64,000 nucleotides of DNA. It comes from UBA7672 sp036733305. Lineage in GTDB: Bacteria; Pseudomonadota; Alphaproteobacteria; Caulobacterales; Hyphomonadaceae. The stretch covers positions 1 to 64,000 of the forward strand of contig DAINAT010000002.1 in NCBI GenBank assembly GCA_036733305.1, written 5' to 3'. Below the pieces are notes generated by a model, which saw only the letters and a list, made by a program, of their open reading frames with translations, had not been told where the DNA came from and made no database searches. Each line of letters opens with the position of its first letter. Positions within the stretch are counted from its first letter, which is position 1. Of this stretch, positions 30,004 to 39,837 are shown one piece after another. A program made the position numbers and the translations under genes.

Positions 30004-31010
30004 GCCCGTCCGGCAACATTCTGGCATTCCCGGATCGCTCGCCCATCGAGGAAGAAGCCGCACGCTGGGTCGTGCGCCTCGATACCGGCAATCTCTCCTC
30101 GGCTGAACGCGCGCAGTTTGAGGCGTGGAAGCAGGCGAATCCGTCCCATGTAGAAGCGCTCGAGAGGATGTCGGGCCACTGGAACGACCTGGATGCCCTG
30201 GCGGCCCTGTCGGACACACCTTTGGAAAAGCCCGCACTGAGCCGCCCCGCAATATGGGCGGGCCTCGGGCTGGCTGCGAGCCTTGTCGTTGGCGTGTTCC
30301 TCGGCGTGAGTGTTCTCGGAAAGCCGAGCGTGAGCCTTGTGGCGGACGCGCCAACTCCCGGCTTGTACAAGACGAAAATTGGCGATCAGGAGAAGGTCGT
30401 GCTCGCCGATGGTTCGATCGTGACGCTGAATACGGCCAGCCGCATCGAAGCGAGGATCAACTCGCATGAGCGCACGGTACGGCTGCTGGAGGGTGAGGCC
30501 TTTTTTGAAGTTGCCCATGATTCCACACGCCCGTTCCGCGTCTATGCCGGCGATGGCGTAACAGTGGCCATCGGCACGGCCTTTTCGGTACGCCTGAACA
30601 AGCGCACGGTAGACGTTGTCGTTTCGGAGGGGCGCGTGGCCTACTCGCGCGTAGAGGACAACGCCGAACCGGAAACCATCGCCTATGTCGGCGCGGGCGA
30701 AACTGCGCGGTTTGGAGACAGCGTCGTTATCGATCGCGTCGATGAAGAAGCAATCGATCGGAAACTGTCGTGGACGGAGGGGAAGCTCGTTTTCTCGGGC
30801 GACCCCTTGTCGAGCGTTGTGGCCGATATTGCACGCTACACGAATATCGAGTTCACGTTTGCCAGTCAGGACCTAGCCGACATGCGGGTTGGCGGGGTAT
30901 TCGGGTTGGGTGAAGTCGACGACATGCTCGAAGCGCTCGAAACAAACTTTGACGTGCGTGTTGAACACGTCGGCGACAAGCTCGTGCGCGTCAGTCGCAA
31001 GAATCCCTGA
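30000..31010 (+). CDS. FecR-like anti-sigma / signal-transducing membrane protein
   Basis: A 336-residue protein in three parts. An N-terminal cytoplasmic DUF4880-like segment (AARWVVRLDTGNLSSAERAQFEAW) binds the sigma factor. One membrane helix (AIWAGLGLAASLVVGVFLGV) follows. The periplasmic FecR domain has GDQEKVVLADGSIVTLNTASRI and GEAFFEVAHDSTRPFRV, then a C-terminal STN-like segment (IEFTFASQDLADMRVGGVFGL). It relays occupancy of the TonB receptor to the ECF sigma factor encoded upstream. The receptor gene follows 115 nt downstream. Confidence 0.92.
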   Translation: MSPSGNILAFPDRSPIEEEAARWVVRLDTGNLSSAERAQFEAWKQANPSHVEALERMSGHWNDLDALAALSDTPLEKPALSRPAIWAGLGLAASLVVGVFLGVSVLGKPSVSLVADAPTPGLYKTKIGDQEKVVLADGSIVTLNTASRIEARINSHERTVRLLEGEAFFEVAHDSTRPFRVYAGDGVTVAIGTAFSVRLNKRTVDVVVSEGRVAYSRVEDNAEPETIAYVGAGETARFGDSVVIDRVDEEAIDRKLSWTEGKLVFSGDPLSSVVADIARYTNIEFTFASQDLADMRVGGVFGLGEVDDMLEALETNFDVRVEHVGDKLVRVSRKNP

Positions 31011-31125
31011 GCGTGTGGCGGCGACGGATGACGTCGCGCATACCGAAATTCCCCATACCGCCCCTACGTCAGGACGTGACTCTTACGCGTCGTGCAAAGT
31101 TTTTTTGAAATGCGGCCGTCATCGC

Positions 31126-33897
31126 ATGGAGGATTTTCCACCTCCGTTTGTCGTGTCTCGCAAGGCCGACGGAGATTTCCTGAAGGACGTCCTACAGTCG
31201 CGCCATGCAGGAGGAAACAGACAGAGCTGGCTCCGGACAGCAGTGCTGTGCAGCGTGCTCGCCTTTGGCGGACTGGCTGCATTGCCTGAAGCGGCGGCCC
31301 AACAGGGCCAGACCGCGTACGACATTCGGATTCAGGATTCATCGCTTGCCGACGCGCTCCTCGAGCTCGCCCGGCAAACGAAGGTGCAACTTCTTTTTCC
31401 TTACGACATGGCCGAGAAAGTACGCGTGGCTCCCCTGTCGGGGCGCTACACGTTCGACAAGGCGCTAGCAGCGCTTCTGAAGGACACGGGTTTCTCTGGT
31501 GGTCTGGTTCGGGACGGGATCGTGAGGATCTCGCCCAATGAGACAAACAGAGGCGAGGAAACCGTGTCACCAAAAACGAAAGCCACCCTGCTCTCAGGCG
31601 CATCAGCCTTCATCGTTGGCGCCTTCAGTGCGCCGTCTTATGCGCAGGACGCACAGGACCCAGCTGCACGCGATGTTGTCGTGGTCACAGCGCAGCGTCG
31701 AGAACAGGACCTGCAGGACGTGCCGTTGTCTGTGTCCACCTTCTCGGGCGACGATCTTGCCGATATCGGCGCCGTAGACGTGACGGAGGTGGCCAAATTT
31801 TCGCCGAACGTGACGCTTGAGGTGTCCCGCGGCACGAACTCAACGCTGTCGGCCTTTATCCGCGGTGTTGGACAACAGGACCCCGTCGGCGGCTTTGAGG
31901 CGGGTGTCGGCATCTATCTCGATGACGTTTACCTGAACCGCCCGCAGGGCGCCGTACTCGACATTTTCGATGTGGAGCGGATTGAAGTTCTTCGCGGCCC
32001 GCAAGGCACGCTCTATGGCCGCAACACAATCGGCGGCGCCGTCAAGTATGTCACCAAGAGCCTTGAGCGCTCGCCCGCGGCCAAGCTGACGGTGAACGCT
32101 GGCGGCTATGAACGGCTGGATGGAATCCTCAGCGCTTCGACACCGATCGGCGAAAGCTTCCGCATCGGCGGCAGCGTCGCCAAGCTGACGCGCGGCGGCT
32201 ACGGCCGAAATCTCGTGCAGAACGGTGTTGAGAACTACAACAAAGACGTAAGCGCTGCACGCGTGCAGGCGGAATGGGATGTCAGCGATCTGATCGATCT
32301 CCGCTTCTCGGCGGACTGGCTGCTCGACAAATCCGATCCCAAGCAGGGCCACAGGCTTATTCGCTCGTTGCAAAGCGGACAGCCCGTGCTGAACAACGTG
32401 TATGATACGCAGGCGGGCCTTATTACGCCCGATCAGCGCTCTGAAGCGTATGGCGGCTCGCTCGTCGGAACGTGGGAACTGAATGACTCCTGGACGGTGA
32501 AAAACATCCTCGCCTACCGCGAAGACAAAAGTACTACGCCGATCGACTTTGACTCCTTACCCGCAATCGATGTCGACGTTCCGGCGATCTACGAGAATGA
32601 CCAGTTCTCCGAGGAATTGCAGTTCCTCTACAGCAGCAAGAACCTCAACGGCCTCATTGGTGTTTACTATCTCGATGCAAACGCGCTCACCTATTTTGAT
32701 GTCGTGCTGGCGACCACCGGCGCGTTGATCAGCGTGCCGGGCCTGAATGCGCAAACCTATGGGGACGTGAATACCAAGACATGGTCGGTGTTCGCAGATT
32801 TCACCTACGACTTCAGTGACACGCTGCACCTGTCTGTTGGTGGACGCTACACGGACGACAAACGCCAGGCGGTTGTTCTTCGCCGCACCTTCGCGGGTGG
32901 CTATTCACCACTCTTCGGCGGAACAGCTGTTCCTATCTCGACAACTTCGAACTTTGACGGCAGCGACCGCTTTACGGACTTCTCTCCGCGCGTGTCATTG
33001 GCGTGGGATGCCGCCGAGGATCACAACGTCTACGTCACCTACGCAAAAGGCTTCAAGGGCGGCGGCTTCGACCCGCGCGGTCAGACGTCAGCAGCGCCGG
33101 ATGTCAACCGGGACGGCATACGCCAACCCAACGAGATCTTCGACTTCATGCAGTTCGAGCCGGAAACGGTGAACAGCTATGAAGTCGGCTGGAAGGCTGT
33201 GTGGGAGCGTGGACGCTTCACCACCAATCTTGCCGCGTTCTGGATGGACTACCAGGACGTGCAGGTGCCCTCTTCCATCGGCGTTGACACCAACAATGAC
33301 GGGATCAACGACACGTTCACCGGCGCGACGACCAACGCCGCAGCCGCGACACTGAAGGGCATCGAGTTTGACGGAACCGCTGTTGTTGGCGAGGATTGGA
33401 TCACCCCGGGCGACGAACTTTCAACCGTAGTGTCGGTTGGCTACATCAACGCGAAGTACGACGAGTTCCTTGGCCCGACCGGTGTAGACGTCGCCAATCA
33501 GCGCGTGTTCCAGAACACTCCAGAGCTGACATCGAGCTGGCGCATCAACTACAACACGCCGTTCACGCTCGTGAACACGCCGGGAAATCTCACCTTCGTC
33601 AACTCGCTGTCATACCGTAGCGAGTCGAGCCAGTTCGAGACGCCGATGCCGCTTCTCGATCAACCCGCTTACACGCTGTGGGACATGAGTCTCATATTCC
33701 GCAGCGATAAAGGCTGGTCGATTGGCGTGCACGGCAAGAACCTCAGCGACGAACGCTATAAGGTCGCCGGGTACAACTTCGTGACGCAGAACCCGACGAC
33801 TGGTGTGTTCACGCCTACGCTGGGCCGCGAAGGAACACTGACGGCGTTCTACGGCGACCCCCGCACATGGTGGGTCAGCCTGACAAACGAGTTCTAG
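31126..33897 (+). CDS. TonB-dependent receptor with N-terminal STN signalling domain
   Basis: A 923-residue outer-membrane receptor. A signal (SWLRTAVLCSVLAFGGLAAL, about 34-58) leads to an STN domain (about 63-140, with SSLADALLELARQTKVQLLF). A second signal-like stretch (about 147-174, KTKATLLSGASAFIVGAF then APSYAQ) follows. The TonB box is DVVVVTAQRREQDLQDVPLS, then the plug (IRGVGQQDPVGGFEAGVG, VLRGPQGTLYGRNTIGG) and a 22-strand barrel ending WWVSLTNEF. ATG 31126 gives the STN form; GTG 31564, preceded by GAGGAA, would give a receptor with its own signal peptide and no STN. Regulated by the upstream ECF/FecR pair. Ligand unknown; the plug resembles siderophore-type receptors. Confidence 0.92.
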   Translation: MEDFPPPFVVSRKADGDFLKDVLQSRHAGGNRQSWLRTAVLCSVLAFGGLAALPEAAAQQGQTAYDIRIQDSSLADALLELARQTKVQLLFPYDMAEKVRVAPLSGRYTFDKALAALLKDTGFSGGLVRDGIVRISPNETNRGEETVSPKTKATLLSGASAFIVGAFSAPSYAQDAQDPAARDVVVVTAQRREQDLQDVPLSVSTFSGDDLADIGAVDVTEVAKFSPNVTLEVSRGTNSTLSAFIRGVGQQDPVGGFEAGVGIYLDDVYLNRPQGAVLDIFDVERIEVLRGPQGTLYGRNTIGGAVKYVTKSLERSPAAKLTVNAGGYERLDGILSASTPIGESFRIGGSVAKLTRGGYGRNLVQNGVENYNKDVSAARVQAEWDVSDLIDLRFSADWLLDKSDPKQGHRLIRSLQSGQPVLNNVYDTQAGLITPDQRSEAYGGSLVGTWELNDSWTVKNILAYREDKSTTPIDFDSLPAIDVDVPAIYENDQFSEELQFLYSSKNLNGLIGVYYLDANALTYFDVVLATTGALISVPGLNAQTYGDVNTKTWSVFADFTYDFSDTLHLSVGGRYTDDKRQAVVLRRTFAGGYSPLFGGTAVPISTTSNFDGSDRFTDFSPRVSLAWDAAEDHNVYVTYAKGFKGGGFDPRGQTSAAPDVNRDGIRQPNEIFDFMQFEPETVNSYEVGWKAVWERGRFTTNLAAFWMDYQDVQVPSSIGVDTNNDGINDTFTGATTNAAAATLKGIEFDGTAVVGEDWITPGDELSTVVSVGYINAKYDEFLGPTGVDVANQRVFQNTPELTSSWRINYNTPFTLVNTPGNLTFVNSLSYRSESSQFETPMPLLDQPAYTLWDMSLIFRSDKGWSIGVHGKNLSDERYKVAGYNFVTQNPTTGVFTPTLGREGTLTAFYGDPRTWWVSLTNEF

Positions 33898-33945
33898 CCG
33901 ATCGGGCAATACCCCGAGACTCCCCTAGTTGCAGACATGACCTCG

Positions 33946-33971
33946 CCCGGATGCGCTCCTCCGCATCCGGG
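33946..33971 (+). terminator. Hairpin between TonB receptor and MFS genes
   Basis: CCCGGATGCG and CGCATCCGGG form a perfect 10-bp stem with loop CTCCTC, followed by CCCCTCCTT. It lies 49 nt past the receptor stop and 22 nt before the MFS start, so it may attenuate rather than fully end transcription. Confidence 0.6.
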
Positions 33972-33992
33972 CCCCTCCTTACCGGGCGCCGC

Positions 33993-35267
33993 ATGAACCA
34001 GGCTGATAGTGAACCTGCTCAATCGCGTTACTACGTGCTGGCTATCCTCACGCTGGTTTATGCCTTCAACCATATTGACCGGCAGGTTCTGGTTATCCTG
34101 CTGGAGCCGATCCGCAATGATCTGAAGCTTCAGGACTGGCATCTCGGGCTGCTTTCCGGCCTCGGCTTTGCCGTCGTGTATTCCACCCTCGGCATTCCTG
34201 TTGCGATCTGGGCAGATCGCGGCGTCCGACGGGACATCGTTGCGCTCTCGCTTGGCATCTGGTCATTCATGACCGTCCTGTCGGGCCTTGCCCAGACCTA
34301 CTGGCATCTTCTTCTCGCGCGCATGGGTGTTGGGCTCGGAGAGGCTGGAGGCACGCCGCCCGCCACATCGATGATCGCCGACCTCTACGCGCCCTCCGAG
34401 CGCGCAACAGCGCTTGGCGTGTACACGCTCGGCATCGGCCTCGGCATTCTCGCTGGCTTCCCGCTGGGCGGTTACGTGTACGAACTCTATGGCTGGCGCG
34501 CCGCGTTCTTCGTGGCAGGCGCACCAGGACTTATGCTTGCATTCGTTGTCTGGCTGACAATCCGGGAACCGAAACGCGGCGCTTCCGAAGCGCGTGTCGA
34601 TGCCGATCGCCCCACGGTGAAAGCGACATTCGCCTTCATGCTGAGCCAACCCTCGTTCCTGTGGTTGCTCGCTGGTTGCATGCTGATCTGTGTTTCGGCA
34701 AACGCCTTCCTCGCATGGACATCACCCTTCCTTATCCGCACCCACGGGGTCAGCGTCGGCGAAGTCAGCCTGGCGCTCGGACTTCTCGTCGGGGGATTGG
34801 GGGGGCTTGGCGCCGTACTTATCGGCATGATCTGCGATCGCCTGTCGAAACGCGATCTGCGCTGGCGTCCGTGGACCATTCTTGCGAGCGCCGTAATTGC
34901 ACTGCCCTTCGCATGGAGCTTCCTGCGGGCGTCGTCTGTCTCGGAAGCCTATCTGTACAATGCCGTGCCGTCTTTCTTCGGCCTGATCTACGCCAGCATC
35001 GCCTACACAGCTGCGCAGGAACTGGTGGGAGTCAAAATGCGCGCAACCGCCAGCGCTTTCACCTTGTTCTGTCTCACACTGCTCGGAATCGGCGGCGGAC
35101 CGACCCTGGCAGGCTTTCTGTCTACCTCGTTTTCGGCCGATGGCCCCGCGATCTCGTTAAAGCGTGCGCTGGAGTTCATGCTGCTATTCAACGTGGCGAG
35201 CATAGCTTGCCTCTTCATGTCGTCGCTCACCTACCGTCGCGACGCCGCCCGGGCACGGGAACTCTAG
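33993..35267 (+). CDS. Major facilitator superfamily transporter, spinster-like
   Basis: A 424-residue inner-membrane carrier with 12 predicted helices. The loop 2-3 motif is IWADRGVRRDIVALS, and GVGLGEAGGTPPATSMIADLYAPSERATALG follows, matching the spinster-like branch of MFS. A second half motif is GMICDRLSKRDLRWRPW. Substrate unknown; such proteins lie next to TonB receptor genes in many alphaproteobacteria and may move the imported ligand across the inner membrane. ATG 33993 begins the first helix region; the open frame upstream to 33867 is within the receptor gene end. Confidence 0.88.
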   Translation: MNQADSEPAQSRYYVLAILTLVYAFNHIDRQVLVILLEPIRNDLKLQDWHLGLLSGLGFAVVYSTLGIPVAIWADRGVRRDIVALSLGIWSFMTVLSGLAQTYWHLLLARMGVGLGEAGGTPPATSMIADLYAPSERATALGVYTLGIGLGILAGFPLGGYVYELYGWRAAFFVAGAPGLMLAFVVWLTIREPKRGASEARVDADRPTVKATFAFMLSQPSFLWLLAGCMLICVSANAFLAWTSPFLIRTHGVSVGEVSLALGLLVGGLGGLGAVLIGMICDRLSKRDLRWRPWTILASAVIALPFAWSFLRASSVSEAYLYNAVPSFFGLIYASIAYTAAQELVGVKMRATASAFTLFCLTLLGIGGGPTLAGFLSTSFSADGPAISLKRALEFMLLFNVASIACLFMSSLTYRRDAARAREL

Positions 35268-35274
35268 ACAACTT

Positions 35275-35308
35275 CGCCCTGTCCGAAGACATAACCACGG
35301 ACAGGGCG
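35275..35308. terminator. Hairpin between convergent MFS and phosphodiesterase genes
   Basis: CGCCCTGTCCG (35275-35285) and CGGACAGGGCG (35298-35308) form a perfect 11-bp stem with a 12-base loop, 8 nt past the MFS stop. Followed by CTTCT on the plus strand. Confidence 0.65.
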
Positions 35309-35392
35309 CTTCTACGGTATGGCCTCACGCTTGAACCGGTGTGCGAGCCGGGATGCTACGGAGCCGCGTGAGCCCTAGTTGAGATTCTCTCC

Positions 35393-36544
35393 TCACTCCG
35401 GCTTAAATTTTACGAACGGCTCACCCATCAAAGGGCTGAACACGCGCCAGTCGAGTCCGAGCGATTGAATTGCGGTGGATGCGATGCGATTGGCCGTCAG
35501 GCAAAGGCCGCCGGGCGGCAACGCCTGGACCGCTTGCGGCGCCAGCACAACGGCCCAGGTTTGGTCCGATCCAAACTCCAGTTCCTGTGGCAGGAAGTAG
35601 CCGCTGTTGTTCCAGGTCGGCTCAAAGTCTGGCGTCTTCGACTTCGGCTCGAATGAGCGATAGGGATACCAGCCGCTGCCGTGATGGCGCCAGTTCTCGT
35701 TGTTCAGATCGGATACGCCGCGTCCGTGGTCGGTCGTGACGATCAGCGTCGTCTTGCCGGCCCAATCCGGGCTGGATTGCGCAGTCTCCCACAGCTCTCG
35801 CAGCCAATTGTCGAACCGACGGATTCCCAGCAGGTATTCGTCATACCTCCCCTCATGAGCCAGATGGTCTGTCTCGCCATAGGCTGCGTAGATCACGCGC
35901 ACGTCAGGTTTCTGAAGCGCAGCAATCGCAGCGGCATGCGTCAGCGCATCGCCCTGCTCGGTGAATGGCGCCGCCCCACCCGCGTCGTTAAGTGGAATGC
36001 GGCTGCGCGCCACATTCAGAATCGGCGCGAAAAAGCCCGTCCCGCCAGCCGCGGCACGCACCATTCCGTCGAAACCTGGCAGATGGTTCAGCCATTCCAG
36101 GAAGGTCATGTCCGGGTTGGGCACCGGATCATTGCTGTTGGCGTAGCCATCGATCCGACCCGTAAGGATCTCGTTGTATCCGGGGTAGGAAAACCAGTAG
36201 CGATTGCCGACGCGGAAGCAGGAATTGGCGTCGCGGTTACCGGCAACAACGCCGCCGCGGCCAGGTATTGATTGAATGAACGGCGTCAGCGCCCGCACAC
36301 GATCCCGTGGCGCAAGAAAGGCCTTCTTTATTTCGGCCATCTTGGTCGTACGCAGACCGTCCTCCACAATGCGCTCTTCAGCACCGCGGAAAATCTCCTG
36401 CCACCGCACTCCATCAACCGTCACCAGGATCAAGCGCCGATCCGATTGGGACGCCTCGGGCGAAACACTGACCGGCGGCGTTTGCGCGAAGGTGGCGGCG
36501 GTCAGCCAGACGAAGCCGAAAGCAAGTGTCGCGAGACGTCGCAT
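35393..36544 (-). CDS. Secreted alkaline-phosphatase-superfamily phosphodiesterase-like enzyme
   Basis: A 383-residue exported protein: signal RRLATLAFGFVWLTAATFAQ, then the alkaline phosphatase superfamily fold. The first metal site is LILVTVDGVRWQEIFRG, with Asp. A later metal-binding pair is VIYAAYGETDHLAHEG (Asp/His), and the last is LIVTTDHGRGVSD (Asp/His). It resembles type I phosphodiesterase/nucleotide pyrophosphatase or AP-like hydrolases; a Thr/Ser nucleophile position is not certain (the strand around GEILT in YNEILTGRIDG is the likely site). Substrate unknown. It lies downstream of a TonB receptor on the same strand and may process a phosphate-bearing ligand. Confidence 0.85.
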   Translation of the reverse strand: MRRLATLAFGFVWLTAATFAQTPPVSVSPEASQSDRRLILVTVDGVRWQEIFRGAEERIVEDGLRTTKMAEIKKAFLAPRDRVRALTPFIQSIPGRGGVVAGNRDANSCFRVGNRYWFSYPGYNEILTGRIDGYANSNDPVPNPDMTFLEWLNHLPGFDGMVRAAAGGTGFFAPILNVARSRIPLNDAGGAAPFTEQGDALTHAAAIAALQKPDVRVIYAAYGETDHLAHEGRYDEYLLGIRRFDNWLRELWETAQSSPDWAGKTTLIVTTDHGRGVSDLNNENWRHHGSGWYPYRSFEPKSKTPDFEPTWNNSGYFLPQELEFGSDQTWAVVLAPQAVQALPPGGLCLTANRIASTAIQSLGLDWRVFSPLMGEPFVKFKPE

Positions 36545-36632
36545 ACTGGTTAGTCCTTTTTAGTTGGGCTGAAGCACGCCATGTCGCGCCAAATGCCGGT
36601 AGGTTCGCCGATGCGGTGATCGGGTACGAGAA

Positions 36633-36663
36633 GGCTGGCTCCGCGCAGATCGCGAAGCCAGCT
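36633..36663 (-). terminator. Hairpin after TonB receptor
   Basis: GCTGGCT and AGCCAGC arms, with inner CGCG/CGCG pairs, form an interrupted stem 13 nt past the receptor stop at 36676 on the minus strand. No strong T run. Confidence 0.5.
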
Positions 36664-36675
36664 TCAGTTCGAAGG

Positions 36676-39612
36676 TTAGAAGTCGAGATTCAGGCGAGCG
36701 TAAACAAAGCCGCCATTGTAGCCGAACGGAGAATTCTCCGGATAAACCCGGCCATTGTTCAGGCCGCCGGTGAACGAGAAGTAGTTCTGACCACCGCCTT
36801 CTGCGTTTATGTCCTTGTCAGGATACTTATCGAGTAGGTTGGAAGCGCCCAGCGCGACTTGAATGCCTTCGTTCACACGATAGCTCATCTCCATGTCGAC
36901 GGTTACGGCGCCATGGAAGCTTCTGGTTCCGCCGTTCGCGGGCACGTCGTAGACCGACCAGCCATCATAGAAGGTGGCGCGGGCCATTACGGCGAACGGT
37001 CCGTGAGACCAGTTCTCGGTGAGATAACCGCGCCATTTGGGCGAGCCCTCCGTAACGTTGCCGACAACCGTGGGATTGATCACGTAGTAGGGCTGGCCAA
37101 GCACGGTATGTGCGACGGTATCGGTCACTTGCGACTGGGTATAGTTCGCGGCCAGCGTCGTGTTGAAGACGCCTACATCCGTGTCCGCCCGCCAAGAGGC
37201 AACGATATCAACACCCTCGTTCCGGGTCGAATAGGCGTTGGTGAAATAGCGGAGCCGATAGAGAGTTTCGGCGTTTGCAAGACCAACATCACGCAGGATC
37301 TGGCGTCGCGCCGGTGTGTTGATGTCGAAGAAGCCGGTAAGACCGAGTCTGTCGTCGATGTCGATACGGAAGGCATCGATCGCCAGGGAGATATCCTCGC
37401 TGGGCATGAAAATCACGCCACCCGAAAGCGCTTTGGCTTTTTCAGGCTTCAGCGGCACTGCGCCGAATGCCTTGGCAGCCACGTTTTCCACCGGATAGAT
37501 CGCCGACTCCAGCGGGTCTTGCCCAACCCAGGAATAACTGATGTTGGTCTGATAGGTCTGGCCGGGCGTGGGGGCGCTGAACGCAGTGTTTGCGGTGCCG
37601 CGGAAGGCCAGCCAAGGAAGTGGCTGATATCGCGCGCTGACCTTCCAGTTCGTCGTGTCGCCAAAATCCGAGAATTTCTCATAGCGAAGCGCGGCGCCCA
37701 CGGACAGGTTTTCGATAATATCTGCCTCCGCCGAACCGTAGACGGCGTAGTTTCTACGCGAACGATCAACTGCGTTGTCCGGCGACAGACCCTGGAAACC
37801 GTTCGACCCGATACCCTGGGCCGAGTTACGGAACGTCGTGCCGTCGGCGCGGCGCACGGTCTGGAAGCCGTAGATTCCGTTTTCGTAAGATGCCGGCTCG
37901 CCTGCGTAGATTGCGTAAGCTTCCTTGCGGTGTTCGCCGCCAAAGGCAAAAGTTATGGGCGAGGCAAGGCCAGCCTCGAGTTCATAAGTGAAGTCTGCGT
38001 TGAAGTTCGTCTCGCGCTGCTCGAGCATGCCCAGGTAGAAATCGGTCGGCGTATCCGGGCCGAGCGAAGGATTGAGCGTGTTCTTCAGGCGGTACTCGAT
38101 CTGGTTGCGACCGAACGCGGCGCTGATGTCCCACGTGAAGTTGTCGCGCTCTCCGCTGAACCCGGAGACCAATGAAAGATCATTGATGTGTCCAAAGAAG
38201 CGCGGAGTGAAGCCCAGGGGATACAGTGACCGCAGGTTATAAGTCGGGCCAGTTCCGTCGAAGACAGGATTGCCGTAGGCATCCCGCAGGCCCGGAATCG
38301 TTTGCGTATAGAGGTTGGCAAAGATGCTGCCGGCCTGACCATAGACGGTAGAGTTGCCGTTGCCGAACTTGTCGGGACCGGTGACGTTAATCGGCTGACG
38401 ATAGTTGAAATCGTACTCCTGATCGCTCTCCGCGTAGTTGCCAAATGCGTAGATCCGCATGTCATCGGAGATATCGATACCGGAATTGAAGAACGTGCGG
38501 ATCGACTCGCTCTCCGGATTTCCCCAGATCTGGCCGGGATTGCGAATAGCGCCATAGTTTGTCGGGTTGGTGGTCGACAGAATGTATGCGCCAGGCAGCT
38601 GTGCGCCGCGGCTGGTTTGTTCGGTCTGGGCCCACTCAGCGCTCACGTCGAAGAACCCGTCGTCCCCGAGCGGCAACCCGACATTGGTGGCGATCTGCGT
38701 GTTCTGGCCGTCGCCTTCATAATACTGGCCGTAGCGCGCACGGAGCTGCACGCCATCCGTCCGGCTCTTGAGAACATAGTTGAACACGCCCGCGATCGCA
38801 TCGGAGCCATACTGGGCTGACGCGCCATCTCGCAACACTTCGAGGCGCTCCACCGCAACCCCGGGGATCATCGCCATATCGACACCCTGAACACCGTTGG
38901 CATAGTGCACGATGGCGGCGCGATGACGCCGCTTGCCGTTCACCATCACCAGCACCTGCCCTGCCGGGAGTCCACGCATCGTCGGCGGACGGATGAAGGT
39001 GCTTCCGTCGTTAACTGCCCAGCGATCAACGTTGAACGACGGCACGAGATTACGCAGGATTTCGTTGGTATCTTCCGAGGGCTGCGTTTCGAGTGTTGCG
39101 GCTGTGAAAACATCGACTGGCGCTGCTGAATCCGTCACGGTGCGATCCGTGCGGCGCGAGCCGATGATGACAACCTTGTCCAACTCTTCTGCCGCTTTGC
39201 GCTCAGGAGGGGCAGCCACCGCAACATCTCTGGCGGCAACCGGTCGCGCGGCGACGGTGACGATAAATGCGCCGCTCTGATCAGCCCGCGCAACAAGACC
39301 AGTGCCAGCCAGTAGCTGCTCCACAGCCGACGCGACAGTCATGCTGCCACTCAGCGGGCGGACAGATTTTCCAGCCGTGAGATCTGAAGAGGCAAAAATC
39401 GAGACGCCAGTCTCTCGCGAAAGCTCGACGAGCGCTGCGCTCAAGGTTTTGCTCTCGATCGAGATCGCTCGCACATCACCCGAGGCATTTTGCGCCCAGG
39501 CCGATGGCAAGCATGCGGCCAACACCAAGACGGATGCCGCCGCCAGACGCGCTTTCGACCTCACGGATGAAACACGACCAGCGCGTTGCTTTGCCGACTG
39601 CACAATAGTCAT
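36676..39612 (-). CDS. TonB-dependent receptor with STN domain, second module
   Basis: A 978-residue outer-membrane receptor. The signal is ARLAAASVLVLAACLPSAWA, with an STN domain at about 45-115 (SKTLSAALVELSRETGVSIF) and a linker. The TonB-box region is ELDKVVIIGSRRTDRTVTDS, followed by a plug with TMRGLPAGQVLVMVNGKRRH and VLRDGASAQYGSDAIAGVFN and a barrel ending GGFVYARLNLDF. The plug motif GKRRHR/IVHY resembles receptors of unknown ligand common in sphingomonads and caulobacters. Unlike the receptor at 31126 it has only one signal peptide. Regulated by the FecR-like and ECF genes upstream. ATG 39612 is chosen over 39642 because the signal begins there. Confidence 0.92.
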   Translation of the reverse strand: MTIVQSAKQRAGRVSSVRSKARLAAASVLVLAACLPSAWAQNASGDVRAISIESKTLSAALVELSRETGVSIFASSDLTAGKSVRPLSGSMTVASAVEQLLAGTGLVARADQSGAFIVTVAARPVAARDVAVAAPPERKAAEELDKVVIIGSRRTDRTVTDSAAPVDVFTAATLETQPSEDTNEILRNLVPSFNVDRWAVNDGSTFIRPPTMRGLPAGQVLVMVNGKRRHRAAIVHYANGVQGVDMAMIPGVAVERLEVLRDGASAQYGSDAIAGVFNYVLKSRTDGVQLRARYGQYYEGDGQNTQIATNVGLPLGDDGFFDVSAEWAQTEQTSRGAQLPGAYILSTTNPTNYGAIRNPGQIWGNPESESIRTFFNSGIDISDDMRIYAFGNYAESDQEYDFNYRQPINVTGPDKFGNGNSTVYGQAGSIFANLYTQTIPGLRDAYGNPVFDGTGPTYNLRSLYPLGFTPRFFGHINDLSLVSGFSGERDNFTWDISAAFGRNQIEYRLKNTLNPSLGPDTPTDFYLGMLEQRETNFNADFTYELEAGLASPITFAFGGEHRKEAYAIYAGEPASYENGIYGFQTVRRADGTTFRNSAQGIGSNGFQGLSPDNAVDRSRRNYAVYGSAEADIIENLSVGAALRYEKFSDFGDTTNWKVSARYQPLPWLAFRGTANTAFSAPTPGQTYQTNISYSWVGQDPLESAIYPVENVAAKAFGAVPLKPEKAKALSGGVIFMPSEDISLAIDAFRIDIDDRLGLTGFFDINTPARRQILRDVGLANAETLYRLRYFTNAYSTRNEGVDIVASWRADTDVGVFNTTLAANYTQSQVTDTVAHTVLGQPYYVINPTVVGNVTEGSPKWRGYLTENWSHGPFAVMARATFYDGWSVYDVPANGGTRSFHGAVTVDMEMSYRVNEGIQVALGASNLLDKYPDKDINAEGGGQNYFSFTGGLNNGRVYPENSPFGYNGGFVYARLNLDF

Positions 39613-39837
39613 TGCGGGATACCCTTCGCCTGAAACGATCAAAGACTGAAGCCGCCAGCGGCAGACGCGTGCTGCGCTGGGCTCTCGTCCTGTGGTCGTT
39701 CGAGGAGGCCAAAGATTCAGGCGTCCGAACGCTTTTCACGAAAATTTCACGCGCGGCAGCAGCGAGCAGCCGACAAGACGAACGGCGCGCAGAAATCTGC
39801 ACCGTCGTGCGGAAACACCTGCAGTAAGATCTATCTG

